Positions 1 to 9,167 of a stretch of 64,000 nucleotides of DNA are shown here, one piece after another; the stretch's first letter is position 1; each line of letters starts with the position of its first letter. The notes below the pieces were generated by a model. The model searched no databases and had not been told where the DNA came from. It worked only from the letters and a program-made list of their open reading frames with translations. The stretch covers positions 42,473 to 106,472 of the forward strand of contig JANJTA010000019.1 of NCBI GenBank assembly GCA_024711345.1, written 5' to 3'. Source of the DNA: Rhodanobacter sp. GTDB lineage: Bacteria > Pseudomonadota > Gammaproteobacteria > Xanthomonadales > Rhodanobacteraceae. A program made the translations under genes and the position numbers.

Positions 1-941
1 CCATAGGCCTGCTGGCCCTCCACCTGGTAGTGCGCGGTGGTGGCGCCCAGCAGGATCTGCGCCAGGAACAGCGCCAGCACGGTCCAGAAGTACTTGCCGG
101 TGGCCTTCATCGACGGCGTCGGCTTCAGCTCGGTGAGCGGGTCGCGCGAGGGGATCGGCGGCAGCGGCTCGTGGCTCGTCTGGCGCGCATGGTGCCAGCC
201 GAGCAGGCCGATGCCAAGGATCAGGAACAGCACGCTGAACACCGACCACATGAAGCTGGCCGGCGTGGCGGTGTTGCCCACGGTGGTGTCGTAGGGCCAG
301 TTCTGGGTATAGCTGATGGTGCTGTCCGGCCGCTCGGCGGCGGCGGCCCAGGCGGTCCACCAGAAGAACGCGGTGACCACGCGGCGATGTTCCATCTCGG
401 CGATGGTGTTCTCGCGCATCGCGTAGCCTTCACGCAGCTTGGCGGTGGCCGGGTCGTTGCTGAACAGGCTCATGTAGTGCGCGGCCACCACTTCCATCGC
501 CTGCGCGCGCAGCGGCGAGACGGTGATGGTGTCCCTGGCGGCGTCGTAGGTGTTGTGGCGCAGCTCGGGCTGGATGCGCGCCTTCAGCGCGGCCTGGCGC
601 TCGGCGTCGAGCGCGTCGAACGAGGCGGCGCCTTCGTCGCGCGCCAGCAGCTCCAGCATGGCGACCGCTTCGCGGTGCAGCCAGTCGGCGCTCCAGTCCG
701 GCGCCAGCAGCGCGCCGTGGCCCCAGATCGAACCGAGCTGCTGGCCGCCGATGCTCTGCCACACCTGGCGGCCTTCCTCCATGTCGGCGCGCGTGTACAA
801 GGTGCGGCCATCGCTGCTGACCACCGCCGAGGGCAGCGGCGGCGCCTGCTGGTGGACCTCGTTGCCGACCCACAGCAACACGGCGAAGGAGGCTACCAGC
901 AAGGCGGCGAGGCCTAGCCAGAGTTTTCGGGTGGTACTCAT
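1..941 (-). CDS. norZ: Quinol-dependent nitric oxide reductase (qNOR) large subunit, N-terminal part, truncated by window edge
   Basis: Reverse-strand reading from cat at 939-941: MSTTRKLWLGLAALLVASFAVLLWVGNEVHQQAPPLPSAVVSSDGRTLYTRADMEEGRQVWQSIGGQQLGSIWGHGALLAPDWSADWLHREA..., typical of the qNOR N-terminal extension. Open at the left edge, so absent from the ORF track. Confidence 0.88.
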   Translation of the reverse strand, partial: MSTTRKLWLGLAALLVASFAVLLWVGNEVHQQAPPLPSAVVSSDGRTLYTRADMEEGRQVWQSIGGQQLGSIWGHGALLAPDWSADWLHREAVAMLELLARDEGAASFDALDAERQAALKARIQPELRHNTYDAARDTITVSPLRAQAMEVVAAHYMSLFSNDPATAKLREGYAMRENTIAEMEHRRVVTAFFWWTAWAAAAERPDSTISYTQNWPYDTTVGNTATPASFMWSVFSVLFLILGIGLLGWHHARQTSHEPLPPIPSRDPLTELKPTPSMKATGKYFWTVLALFLAQILLGATTAHYQVEGQQAY

Positions 942-1103
942 TGCGCGTCTCCCTGAAAGGTGCGCGCATGCTCGGCGAGGCGGTGTCCGTTGCTCTTGAT
1001 GCAGGTCAGACGGTCAGGACGGCACGCCGCGCAAATTGTCGCAGTGGCGTGCGAGCGGCATGGCATGATCGGCACCACGCGCAGCGCTGACGGAACTGCA
1101 GGC

Positions 1104-1769
1104 ATGAACGATCGACACGGGTCACGGCGAGCGCGCTTCCCGTTGCTGCTGCTGGCGGTGTTCCTGGTCGTGGCGGTGGCGCTGGGCATCGCGCCGCGCT
1201 ACCGCCAGGACTGGCTGATGGAGAACGTGCTGGTGCTGCTGGCATTGCCGGCGCTGGTGCTGGGCTTCCGCCGGCTGCGCTTTTCCGACGCCAGCTATGC
1301 GGCGCTGTTCGCGTTCCTGCTGCTGCACGAGATCGGCGCGCACTACACCTACTCGGAAGTGCCGTGGGATCGCTGGTTCGCCGCGCTGGCCGGCTTCTCG
1401 CTGAACGAGGTTCTGGGCCTGTCGCGCAATCACTTCGACCGTGCCATCCATTTTGCCTGGGGCCTGCTGGTGACGCCGGCGATGGTGGAGCTGGTGGCTG
1501 CGCGCACGACCTCGCCCGGCCTCTGGCGCTACCTGGTGCCGGTCAGCCTGATGACCGCCAGCTCGACCCTGTACGAGTTGTTCGAATGGGCCGCGGCGGT
1601 GTGCTTCGGCGGCGATCTCGGCGTGGCCTATCTCGGCACCCAGGGCGATCCGTGGGACGCGCAAAAGGACATGCTGCTCGCCCTGCTCGGCAGCCTGAGC
1701 GCGGTCGCGCTGCTGGCGGCCGCGGCCCGGCGCCGCCGCCGCGCGGCGGCGCCATCGCGCCCGCGCTGA
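1104..1769 (+). CDS. DUF2238/YjdF-family membrane protein
   Basis: Multi-TM protein with HEIGAHYTYSEVPWDRW, ...NHFDRAIHFAWGLL and SSTLYELFEWAAA motifs typical of DUF2238. Confidence 0.75.
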   Translation: MNDRHGSRRARFPLLLLAVFLVVAVALGIAPRYRQDWLMENVLVLLALPALVLGFRRLRFSDASYAALFAFLLLHEIGAHYTYSEVPWDRWFAALAGFSLNEVLGLSRNHFDRAIHFAWGLLVTPAMVELVAARTTSPGLWRYLVPVSLMTASSTLYELFEWAAAVCFGGDLGVAYLGTQGDPWDAQKDMLLALLGSLSAVALLAAAARRRRRAAAPSRPR

Positions 1770-1780
1770 ACGGCTTGCCC

Positions 1781-2629
1781 CTAGTGCTGCATCAGCACCG
1801 GGACGGTGGCTTCTTCCAGCACGCGCCGGGTGGCGCCACCGAACACGCGCTCGCGCATGCGCGAGCGGCCGTAGGCGCCCATCACCAGCAGGTCGGCGTC
1901 GATGTTGTCGACTTCCTTCAGCAGGATCTCGCCGGCCATCGCGGAGGAGGCGCGCACGTAGCTGGGCCGGGCGGTGATGCCATGGCGCAGCAGGTAGACG
2001 AACGGATCGAAGCGCGGCCGCCCCTGGTCGCCGTCGCGCACGTCGCCGTCGACCAGGGTGACTTGCCGCGCCACCTTGAGGAACGGCAGCGCGGCGTGGA
2101 TCGCGCGGATCGCCTCGAGGCTGCCGTTGCAGCCCACCACGATGCGCTCGAAGCGCAGCACGCCCGCCCAGCTCGGCGGCAGCACCAGGCAGGGCATGCG
2201 GCAGTCGAGAATCGCTTCGCCGAGAATGTCGAGCAGGCCGGTCGCCTGCACCATGTCGCGCTCGATCACCGCCAGGTCGTGCCGCGCGCCGAGCCAGCGC
2301 AAGGTGGGCGTGATGCCGGCGCGGGCCACGACCCAGTCGGCGTTGTGCACGCCGGCATGGCGGGCGAACGAGCCGAACGCGGCGTGCTCGTCGGCCAGCT
2401 CGGCCCGCGGTTCGAGCAGCAGGCCGAGCACGGTGGGTTCGCCGCCGGTCTCGTCGCCGGCGAGCCTGCGCAGCGCGGGGTCGACGTAGCAGCCGGTCAG
2501 GTTGCCTTCCCAGCGCGCCGCGATGGCGACGCCGGCCACGGCGGCGGGACTCCACGGGGCGGTGTCGGTCACCAGCGCCAGGATATCGCCCGGGCGCGTC
2601 ACGCGCGGCATGGTTTCGGTACTTGTCAT
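1781..2629 (-). CDS. Universal stress protein (UspA) family, tandem domain
   Basis: Ends ...VDNIDADLLVMGAYGRSRMRERVFGGATRRVLEEATVPVLMQH, a typical UspA nucleotide-binding C-terminus. Confidence 0.8.
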   Translation of the reverse strand: MTSTETMPRVTRPGDILALVTDTAPWSPAAVAGVAIAARWEGNLTGCYVDPALRRLAGDETGGEPTVLGLLLEPRAELADEHAAFGSFARHAGVHNADWVVARAGITPTLRWLGARHDLAVIERDMVQATGLLDILGEAILDCRMPCLVLPPSWAGVLRFERIVVGCNGSLEAIRAIHAALPFLKVARQVTLVDGDVRDGDQGRPRFDPFVYLLRHGITARPSYVRASSAMAGEILLKEVDNIDADLLVMGAYGRSRMRERVFGGATRRVLEEATVPVLMQH

Positions 2630-2654
2630 GGCGGTGGCCCGGCTTCGGCGGCGT

Positions 2655-3233
2655 TCAGAGCTCGAGGGAGTGGATGACCTGGGTGGCGTCATCCGGATCG
2701 AGCCGGCGCTGGAAGCCCAGGAAGTCGGCCAGCTCGCGCATCGGTTCGTTTTCGGCGGCGTCGATCGAGAACATGCGGCGGAAGCCGTTCTTGCGCGCGA
2801 TCTCGATCAGTCGCCGCATCAGCAGCACGCCCAGGCCCCGGTGGCGCCACTCGTCGGCCACGGTCACCGCGCATTCGCACTGCTTGTCGTCGCCGCTGGC
2901 ACCGTAGCGACTGACGCCGACCAGGCGCAGCTCGCCGTCGACGTGGGCGAGCGCGGCGAAGGCCATGCGATCGTGGTAGTCCACGTCCATCAACTGGTCG
3001 AGCAGGTCCGGGCTGGCCTCCTTCAGGTTGCCCAGGAAGCGGAAGCGGCAGGCCTGCTCCGACAGGCGTTCGATGAACTCCGCCTCGCGCTGGCGATCCT
3101 CCGCGCGCAGCGGGCGTACCAGCACCGGGCTGCCGTCGTTGAGGGTCTCGATCCAGTGGGTGCCCTCGATGACACCGAACGGCGCGGCGGAGGCGGAGGG
3201 GGGAGTGGGTTCGGTATGGCGGACATGCGACAT
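2655..3233 (-). CDS. GNAT-family N-acetyltransferase
   Basis: AVTVADEWRHRGLGVLLMRRLIEIARKNGFRRMFSIDAAENEPMRELADFLGF is a GNAT acetyl-CoA motif region. Confidence 0.82.
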   Translation of the reverse strand: MSHVRHTEPTPPSASAAPFGVIEGTHWIETLNDGSPVLVRPLRAEDRQREAEFIERLSEQACRFRFLGNLKEASPDLLDQLMDVDYHDRMAFAALAHVDGELRLVGVSRYGASGDDKQCECAVTVADEWRHRGLGVLLMRRLIEIARKNGFRRMFSIDAAENEPMRELADFLGFQRRLDPDDATQVIHSLEL

Positions 3234-3346
3234 GGTCTGCTCCCGCGGCGAATGAATCGTGGGTGACGCCCCTGCCGAAACGGACGGCGCTCGCGGCATG
3301 GCGCCTTGCGTGACCAAAGTTCTACGCCGGCCCGCGATGGCCCGAG

Positions 3347-3360
3347 TTGATTTCAGTCAA
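3347..3360. promoter_or_regulatory. FNR/ANR-type box TTGATttcaGTCAA
   Basis: Perfect TTGAY-N4-RTCAA; about 114 bp upstream of the GNAT gene. Confidence 0.7.
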
Positions 3361-3468
3361 TCGCCCGAACGCAGGCGCGCACCGCGGGTCGGCAGGCGAC
3401 CGTCGCGCACGGCAGCGGCCGGCGCGGTGCCGGACCGTGCAGGCGGGACAGTGCGATCCGCGGTTTTC

Positions 3469-4233
3469 TCAGCCGGTGTCGTGCCGTTTCGTCGGCGTCG
3501 TGCCGCTGTGGCAGAGGCTGGCGAGCAGGTCGGCGCGAAGTATGCGCACCGCCTTGCGGTTGACTTCGAGCACGCCCATCTCCTCCAGGCGCGAGAACAG
3601 CCGGCTGACCGTCTCCACCGCCAGGCCGAGGTAGTTGGCGATGTCGTAGCGCGACATCGGCAGCGAGAGCGCGATGCCGTCGCGCTGCAGCCGCTGGTAG
3701 CGGTCGGCCAGGCTCTTCAGGAAGATCGCCAGCTGCTCCTGCGCCTGCTGCCGGCCCATCATCACCAGGTGGCGGTGTTCCTCGATCACCTCGCGGCTGA
3801 TCACCCGCATCAGCTGGCGCTGCAGCGCCGGCACCTCGCTGACGACGTGCTGCAGCCGGGCATAGGGCAGCTCGCAGATGCTGCTGCGTTCCAGCGCCTC
3901 GGCCTGGCTGACGTGCCGGTTCAGCGCCAGCGCGTCGAACCCGACGATTTCGCCGGGCAGGTGGAAGCCGAGGATCTGCACGTCGCCGCTCTCGTCCTGC
4001 ACGAAGGTCTTGAGCGAGCCGGAGCGCACCACGTAGAGCGCCTCGAACGGGTCACCGTCGCGGTACAGGGCGCCGCCGCGGTCCAGCGTGCGCCGGTCGC
4101 GCACCGTGGTGTCCAGTCGGTCCAGGTCCGCGCTGCCGATGCCGGCAGGCAGGCAAAGTTCGCCCAGCGCGCAGGAGGAGCAACTGCGCCGCAGCTGATT
4201 GAGGTCGAATACGCTGGCTCCGGAAACCATCAA
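3469..4233 (-). CDS. fnr: CRP/FNR-family oxygen-sensing transcriptional regulator (FNR/ANR type)
   Basis: N-terminal Cys18-x2-Cys21-x5-Cys27 plus internal SSICELPY Cys (FNR [4Fe-4S] ligand pattern); cNMP-like domain; HTH SRYDIANYLGLAVETVSRLFSRLEEMGVLEV. Confidence 0.92.
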   Translation of the reverse strand: MMVSGASVFDLNQLRRSCSSCALGELCLPAGIGSADLDRLDTTVRDRRTLDRGGALYRDGDPFEALYVVRSGSLKTFVQDESGDVQILGFHLPGEIVGFDALALNRHVSQAEALERSSICELPYARLQHVVSEVPALQRQLMRVISREVIEEHRHLVMMGRQQAQEQLAIFLKSLADRYQRLQRDGIALSLPMSRYDIANYLGLAVETVSRLFSRLEEMGVLEVNRKAVRILRADLLASLCHSGTTPTKRHDTG

Positions 4234-4322
4234 CGCCTCGCGAAGCTGGGAAAAAGCGCCTCAACCCGGCTTGCGACCGGGCGAGCCGAACCTTAGCACG
4301 CTGATATGCGAATTCCGCGTAT

Positions 4323-4336
4323 TTGACTGCGGTCAA
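4323..4336. promoter_or_regulatory. FNR/ANR-type box TTGACtgcgGTCAA
   Basis: Perfect palindromic FNR consensus between fnr (minus) and cytochrome b561 (plus). Confidence 0.78.
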
Positions 4337-4429
4337 ATGGCGCACGCGCGCCGCGCCGTAGGCTGTCGGCATGCCCCCGGCCCCCGCGCTGGCGGGCCTG
4401 CGCCGCCCCCTTCACCTGCAGAGGTCACC

Positions 4430-4993
4430 ATGAACTGGAAGAACACTTCGGAGCGTTACGGCGCGTTGATGATCGGCATGCACTGGCTGACGCTGCTGTT
4501 GCTGGTTGCCGTGTATGCCTGCGTCGAGTTGCGCGAGTTCTATCCGCGCGGAAGCGAGCTGCGCGAGGGCCTGAAGAGCTGGCACTTCATGCTGGGGCTC
4601 AGCGTGTTCGTGCTGCTTTTCGTGCGGTTGGCGATTCGTTTCGTGTCCGGGCCCAGGCCGCCGGTACGACCGCCGCTGCCGGCGTGGCAGGAGCACCTGG
4701 CCGCGCTGATGCACCTGGCGCTGTACGCCTTCCTGCTCGTGATGCCGCTGCTCGGCTGGCTGGTGCTCAGCGCGGAGGGCAAGCCGATTCCGTTCTTCGG
4801 CATGCAATGGCCGGCGCTGGTGGGGCCGGACAAGGGGCTCGCCGATTCGCTGGAGGAGATCCACGAGACCATCGGCACGGTGGGCTACTACCTGGTTGGC
4901 CTCCATGCGGCCGCGGCGCTGGTGCATCACTACGTGAGCCGGGACAACACCCTGCTGCGCATGCTGCCGCGGCGCAGCGGGCCGGCCTCGTGA
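4430..4993 (+). CDS. Cytochrome b561 family protein
   Basis: MNWKNTSERYGALMIGMHWLTLLLLVAVYACVELREFYPRGS... IHETIGTVGYYLVGLHAAAALVHHYV. Confidence 0.87.
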   Translation: MNWKNTSERYGALMIGMHWLTLLLLVAVYACVELREFYPRGSELREGLKSWHFMLGLSVFVLLFVRLAIRFVSGPRPPVRPPLPAWQEHLAALMHLALYAFLLVMPLLGWLVLSAEGKPIPFFGMQWPALVGPDKGLADSLEEIHETIGTVGYYLVGLHAAAALVHHYVSRDNTLLRMLPRRSGPAS

Positions 4994-5038
4994 GGGGTGG
5001 CGAGCTTTCCAGCATCACGACAACTTCAAGGGGGCCGT

Positions 5039-6388
5039 ATGCGTAATCTCAGGCGTGCATTCTGGGGCTCGCTCGCCATCCTGGTCCTGCTGTGGCTGGT
5101 TGCCGAGCCGGCCGTTTTCCGGTCGGCCACGTTCTTCGGCCTGCGCGGGGCCATGGTGCAACTGACGGGCTTCGTCGCGATCGGGTGCATGAGCCTGGCG
5201 ATGATCCTGGCGCTCCGGCCGCGGTGGCCCGAGGCGTGGCTGGGTGGCCTCGACAAGATGTATCGCATGCACAAATGGCTCGGCATTTCCGCGCTGGTCG
5301 TCGCCGTCATCCATTGGTTGTGGGCGCAGGGGCCGAAATGGGCGGTGGGTTGGGGCTGGCTGGAGCGTCCGGCGCGCGGCGTGCGGGGCGCTCCGGAAAA
5401 TCCGCTGGCGTCCTTGCTGTCCAGTCAACGCGGCGCCGCGGAGAGTGTGGGCGAATGGGCCTTCTACGCGGTCGTCGTGCTGATCGCACTGGCCCTGATC
5501 CGGCGTTTTCCCTACCACCTGTTCTACAGGACGCACCGCCTGCTTGCCGTCGGCTATCTCGCGCTGGTCTTCCATGCGGTCGTGCTGCTGAAGTTCGACC
5601 ACTGGACGTCGCCGGTCGGCTGGCTGATGGCGGTCCTGCTCGCCGGCGGCAGCTGGGCGGCCATCGTGGTGCTGTTGCGGCGGGTGGGCAGGCGCTCGCA
5701 GGTGGAGGGGAGAATCACCTTGTTGCACCATTTCGACGGGGTGGATGCGCTGGAAATCGAAACCGAGGTGCGCGGCTGGCCCGGCCACCGGCCAGGCCAG
5801 TTCGCTTTCGTCAGCGCGGACGCCGCGGACGGCGCACACCCCTACACCATCGCGTCCGGTTGGCGGGAAGAGACTCCCAGGATCGCCTTCGTGGTCAAGG
5901 ATCTGGGCGATCATACGCACCGCCTGCACGAGAGGCTTCGCGTCGGGCAGGCGGTGCGGGTCGAGGGCCCTTATGGCTGCTTCACGTTCGACGACGGCAG
6001 CCTCCGCCAGATCTGGATCGGCGGCGGCATCGGCATCACGCCCTTCATCGGGCGCATGAAGCAGATGGCGTGGCAGAAGGAAGCGCGCGATTGGCCCGCG
6101 GGCCAGAAGATCGATCTCTTCCACAGCACCGCGGATGTCGACGATGAAGCGCTCGATCGACTGGCGGGCGACGCCCGCTCGGCCGACGTGCGGCTGCACG
6201 TGCTGATCGACGCGCGCGACGGCTACCTGACGGGCGAACGCATCCGCGCGGCCGTACCCGAATGGCGCCAGGCGAGCATCTGGTTCTGCGGGCCGGCGGG
6301 CTTTGGCGAGGCATTGAAGCGCGACCTGGCCAGGCACGGATTTCCGGTGGGGTCGCGTTTCCACCAGGAGCTTTTCACGATGCGCTAG
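5039..6388 (+). CDS. Ferric-reductase-like transmembrane / FAD-NAD(P) oxidoreductase
   Basis: FRE-like TM region with HKWLG and YRTHRLLAV histidines; HPYTIASGW and WIGGGIGITPFIGRMK FNR-type reductase motifs. Confidence 0.85.
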   Translation: MRNLRRAFWGSLAILVLLWLVAEPAVFRSATFFGLRGAMVQLTGFVAIGCMSLAMILALRPRWPEAWLGGLDKMYRMHKWLGISALVVAVIHWLWAQGPKWAVGWGWLERPARGVRGAPENPLASLLSSQRGAAESVGEWAFYAVVVLIALALIRRFPYHLFYRTHRLLAVGYLALVFHAVVLLKFDHWTSPVGWLMAVLLAGGSWAAIVVLLRRVGRRSQVEGRITLLHHFDGVDALEIETEVRGWPGHRPGQFAFVSADAADGAHPYTIASGWREETPRIAFVVKDLGDHTHRLHERLRVGQAVRVEGPYGCFTFDDGSLRQIWIGGGIGITPFIGRMKQMAWQKEARDWPAGQKIDLFHSTADVDDEALDRLAGDARSADVRLHVLIDARDGYLTGERIRAAVPEWRQASIWFCGPAGFGEALKRDLARHGFPVGSRFHQELFTMR

Positions 6389-6442
6389 GCGGTGCCGGCG
6401 CCATCGGCATCGGGTTGTCGTTCGATGAGCGAGGGCCAGCGA

Positions 6443-6471
6443 AAAGGCCGCCGGGGTTTCCCCCGACGGCC
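6443..6471 (-). terminator. Rho-independent terminator of the cNOR-like operon
   Basis: Minus-strand reading GGCCGTCGGGGGAAACCCCGGCGGCCTTTTC: strong hairpin plus T-run just after the NorB-like stop. Confidence 0.75.
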
Positions 6472-6501
6472 TCTCCGTTGCTTCATCTCACCTGCCTGCG
6501 T

Positions 6502-8202
6502 TCAGGCTTGCGCAGGCAGCACCCGCAACAGCGAAGGCGCCGCCACCGCGTTCGCGCGCGCCTCCATCGAGGCGAGGAAGCGCCACACGAACAGCAAGGT
6601 GACCAGCAGCAACCCCGGATAGCCCACGCCGGCCAGCAGGTAGGGCAGGGTCGGATCACCCTCCACGCGTACCCGCGGCAGGTTGAAGCTGAGCAGACCG
6701 AGCGTGATGATGGTGCCGAAGATCCACATGAGCATCAGCCAGATGCCTGCCTCGAAACCGCTCAGCGGGCGGCTCCAGCGGGTGGTGGCGTGCGCTGTGG
6801 CGGCCTCGCCGTGGGCATCCGTGCCGGCTGGCACGGCCACGCGGCGGCCCAGGGTGAGCAGGTCGTAGGCCAGCACGCCGGCGCCCACCGCGAACACCGT
6901 GCCGAACAGCGGCAGCATCAGCTTGAACACGCCCATGGCGCGGGCCACGTCGCCGCCGAACCAGTCCAGGCCCAGGATGCGGTAGACGTAGATCTGCACG
7001 GTGCCGCCGATGGCGAAGGAGAATGCCATGCCGAGCACGCCGGTGAGCACCAGCCAGAAGCCGAGCTTGCCCAGCCGCTGGTCGTAGTTCGGCACCTTGC
7101 GCAGCAGCGGCACGGCGTAATAGGCCGCCGCGATGCCCAGCATGCCGAAGGTGCCGAACAGCGCCAGGTGCGCATGCCCCGGCGTCACCCAGGTGCCGTG
7201 CGACCACACGTTGGTCAGCGCGAAGGTCATGGTGAAGCCCAGGATGCCGGCGCCGATCTGCTCCAGCACCACCGAGCCCAGGATGAAGTAGAACGCGGGC
7301 GCATTCTCCAGCGGGCGCTTGTTGACGTGCGCATCGAGGTAGATGTGCCAGAAGCAGAACACCAGCGGCAGCGGCTCCAGCGCACTGAACAGCGAACCCC
7401 AGAACTGCCAGAACTCCGGCGTGCCGATCCAGAAATAGTGGTGCGCGTTGCCGATCAGTCCGGACAGCCACACCAGCATCACGCCCCAGAACACCGCGAA
7501 GCCCACCGACTTGACGTCGACCTTGAACATCAGCACCAGCAGGAAGCCGACCAGGGTGATGTGGATGACTTCCCACACGCCTTCCACCCAGTAGTGCACC
7601 ACGAACCAGCGGAAGTACTCCTGCAGGTCCAGCCGCGCCACGTAGAACAGGCCGAACACCCACACCGCCATCAGTGCGCTGACGCCGAGGCCGAGGCCCC
7701 AGTGGATCTCGTTCCACTGGCGCACCGGCGGGAACGTGCGCAGCACCACGTAGGCGAGAATCGCGAAGCCGATCAGCACCAGCACGCCGGCAATGCGCCC
7801 CGCCTCCAGGTACTCGAGCCCCTGCTGCAGCCACGGCTGCCCCTGCCACCAGCCGGCGATGCCGAACTGGGCCAGGCGCAGGGTGAAGAAGTTCCACACG
7901 GCGATCACGATCACCGCGTAGAACAGCAGCTTGATCAGCCACGGCGCCACCATCTCGCGCTTGGCCAGCAGCGGCCCGACGAACAGGATCGCGCCGATGA
8001 AGCCGCACAGGATCCACAGGATGCCGAGGTTGAGGTGCTCGGCGCGGGCGACGTTGAAGTTCATCACGCCGGCGAGCACGGTCGGATCGGTCTGTTGCAA
8101 GGACAGCAGCAGGCCGTAGCCGACCTGCAGCACGAACAGCACCAGCATCAGCATGAAGAAACGCATGCTCAGCCGTTGGGTCTGGAATTCGATCTGCATC
8201 AC
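6502..8202 (-). CDS. norB: NorB-like nitric oxide reductase catalytic subunit (heme-copper oxidase superfamily) with extended C-terminus
   Basis: Conserved NorB residues: NFNVARAEHLN, VVHYWVEGVWEVI (His + FeB Glu), GNAHHYFWIGTPEFWQFWGSLFSALEPLP, PGHAHLALFG; 566 aa. Confidence 0.85.
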   Translation of the reverse strand: MMQIEFQTQRLSMRFFMLMLVLFVLQVGYGLLLSLQQTDPTVLAGVMNFNVARAEHLNLGILWILCGFIGAILFVGPLLAKREMVAPWLIKLLFYAVIVIAVWNFFTLRLAQFGIAGWWQGQPWLQQGLEYLEAGRIAGVLVLIGFAILAYVVLRTFPPVRQWNEIHWGLGLGVSALMAVWVFGLFYVARLDLQEYFRWFVVHYWVEGVWEVIHITLVGFLLVLMFKVDVKSVGFAVFWGVMLVWLSGLIGNAHHYFWIGTPEFWQFWGSLFSALEPLPLVFCFWHIYLDAHVNKRPLENAPAFYFILGSVVLEQIGAGILGFTMTFALTNVWSHGTWVTPGHAHLALFGTFGMLGIAAAYYAVPLLRKVPNYDQRLGKLGFWLVLTGVLGMAFSFAIGGTVQIYVYRILGLDWFGGDVARAMGVFKLMLPLFGTVFAVGAGVLAYDLLTLGRRVAVPAGTDAHGEAATAHATTRWSRPLSGFEAGIWLMLMWIFGTIITLGLLSFNLPRVRVEGDPTLPYLLAGVGYPGLLLVTLLFVWRFLASMEARANAVAAPSLLRVLPAQA

Positions 8203-9167
8203 TGCTTCTCCAGGGAGTGGAGGTAGGCCACGATGGCGTTGACTTCGTCGTCCTTGAGCAAGGTCTCGTAGGCGGGCATCACGCCAGTCGGGTAGCCAGC
8301 CACGATCTTGGCGTTGGGCTGGCGGATCGACTCGCGCAGGTAGGCGTCATCGGCGATCACCGTGCTGCCGTCGGAGAGCTTGACCGTCGAGTTGTACAGG
8401 CCGCCCCAGCCGGGCCCGACCAGCTTCTTGTCGTCGGTGGCATGGCAGGCCACGCAGCCGTTGTCCTTGACCAGTTGCGCACCGTGCGCGACGGGATCCA
8501 CCGTCGCGGGCGCGGCAGCCGTCGGCGCCGCCGGCGCAGGCGCCGCCTCGGCGGTCGCGATCACGCCGTGCGCGAGCTGCACGCGGCGGTCGAAGCCCTG
8601 CACTTCCACCTTCGGCGGCCAGCCTTCGGTGTTCATCGCCGAGGTGTACTTGAGGTAGGCGATCAGCTGGCCGATTTCGTCCTTGGTCAGCGGCAGGTTC
8701 GGCATCATCGTGGTGCCGCCGCCGCGCCGTTCGATGCGCTCGGCGGCGCCGGGGAACTTCTTCAGGTAGGCCTCGATCGAGTCGGTGCCGCCATCGGCCT
8801 GCTGGTTCGGATCCAGCAGCTGCGCACGTACCGCCGCCGTGGTCGGCCAGCCGCCGGCCGACGGCAGGAACGCCGCCAGCCACGCCGGTCCGGCGTGCTT
8901 GTACTCCTGGGTGAGGTCCGGGCCCAGATAGGCGCCGTTGCCGACCATGGTGTGGCAGCCCATGCAGTTGTAGGCCTGGAACACGCGCTTGCCGTCAGCG
9001 GCCTGGTAGGGGCCGAAGGACACCGTGTCCGGAGTCACCTGGTTGCGCGACTTCAGGAAGGAGAAGATCGACAACACCACGAAGATCAGGGCCAGGATGG
9101 CCAGTACCACGAAGGCGCCCCGGCGCCGGGGCGTCTCGCAACTGCTACCGCCGGTTCCGCAGCTCAT
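8199..9167 (-). CDS. norC: NorC-like cytochrome c fused to a second CoxB-type cytochrome c domain
   Basis: TM anchor; first heme AYNCMGCHTMVGNGAYLGPDLT (NorC-like); second heme NGCVACHATDDKKLVGPGWGGLY...ADDAYLRESIRQPNAKIVAGYPTGVMPAYE (CoxB-type cytochrome c tail). Confidence 0.85.
   Translation of the reverse strand: MSCGTGGSSCETPRRRGAFVVLAILALIFVVLSIFSFLKSRNQVTPDTVSFGPYQAADGKRVFQAYNCMGCHTMVGNGAYLGPDLTQEYKHAGPAWLAAFLPSAGGWPTTAAVRAQLLDPNQQADGGTDSIEAYLKKFPGAAERIERRGGGTTMMPNLPLTKDEIGQLIAYLKYTSAMNTEGWPPKVEVQGFDRRVQLAHGVIATAEAAPAPAAPTAAAPATVDPVAHGAQLVKDNGCVACHATDDKKLVGPGWGGLYNSTVKLSDGSTVIADDAYLRESIRQPNAKIVAGYPTGVMPAYETLLKDDEVNAIVAYLHSLEKQ

Noticed and set aside
6262-8226. 654-aa plus-strand ORF
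   Set aside because: Antisense to the clearly conserved NorB-like gene; His/Gln/Arg/Ala-rich shadow translation from GC-rich codon bias.
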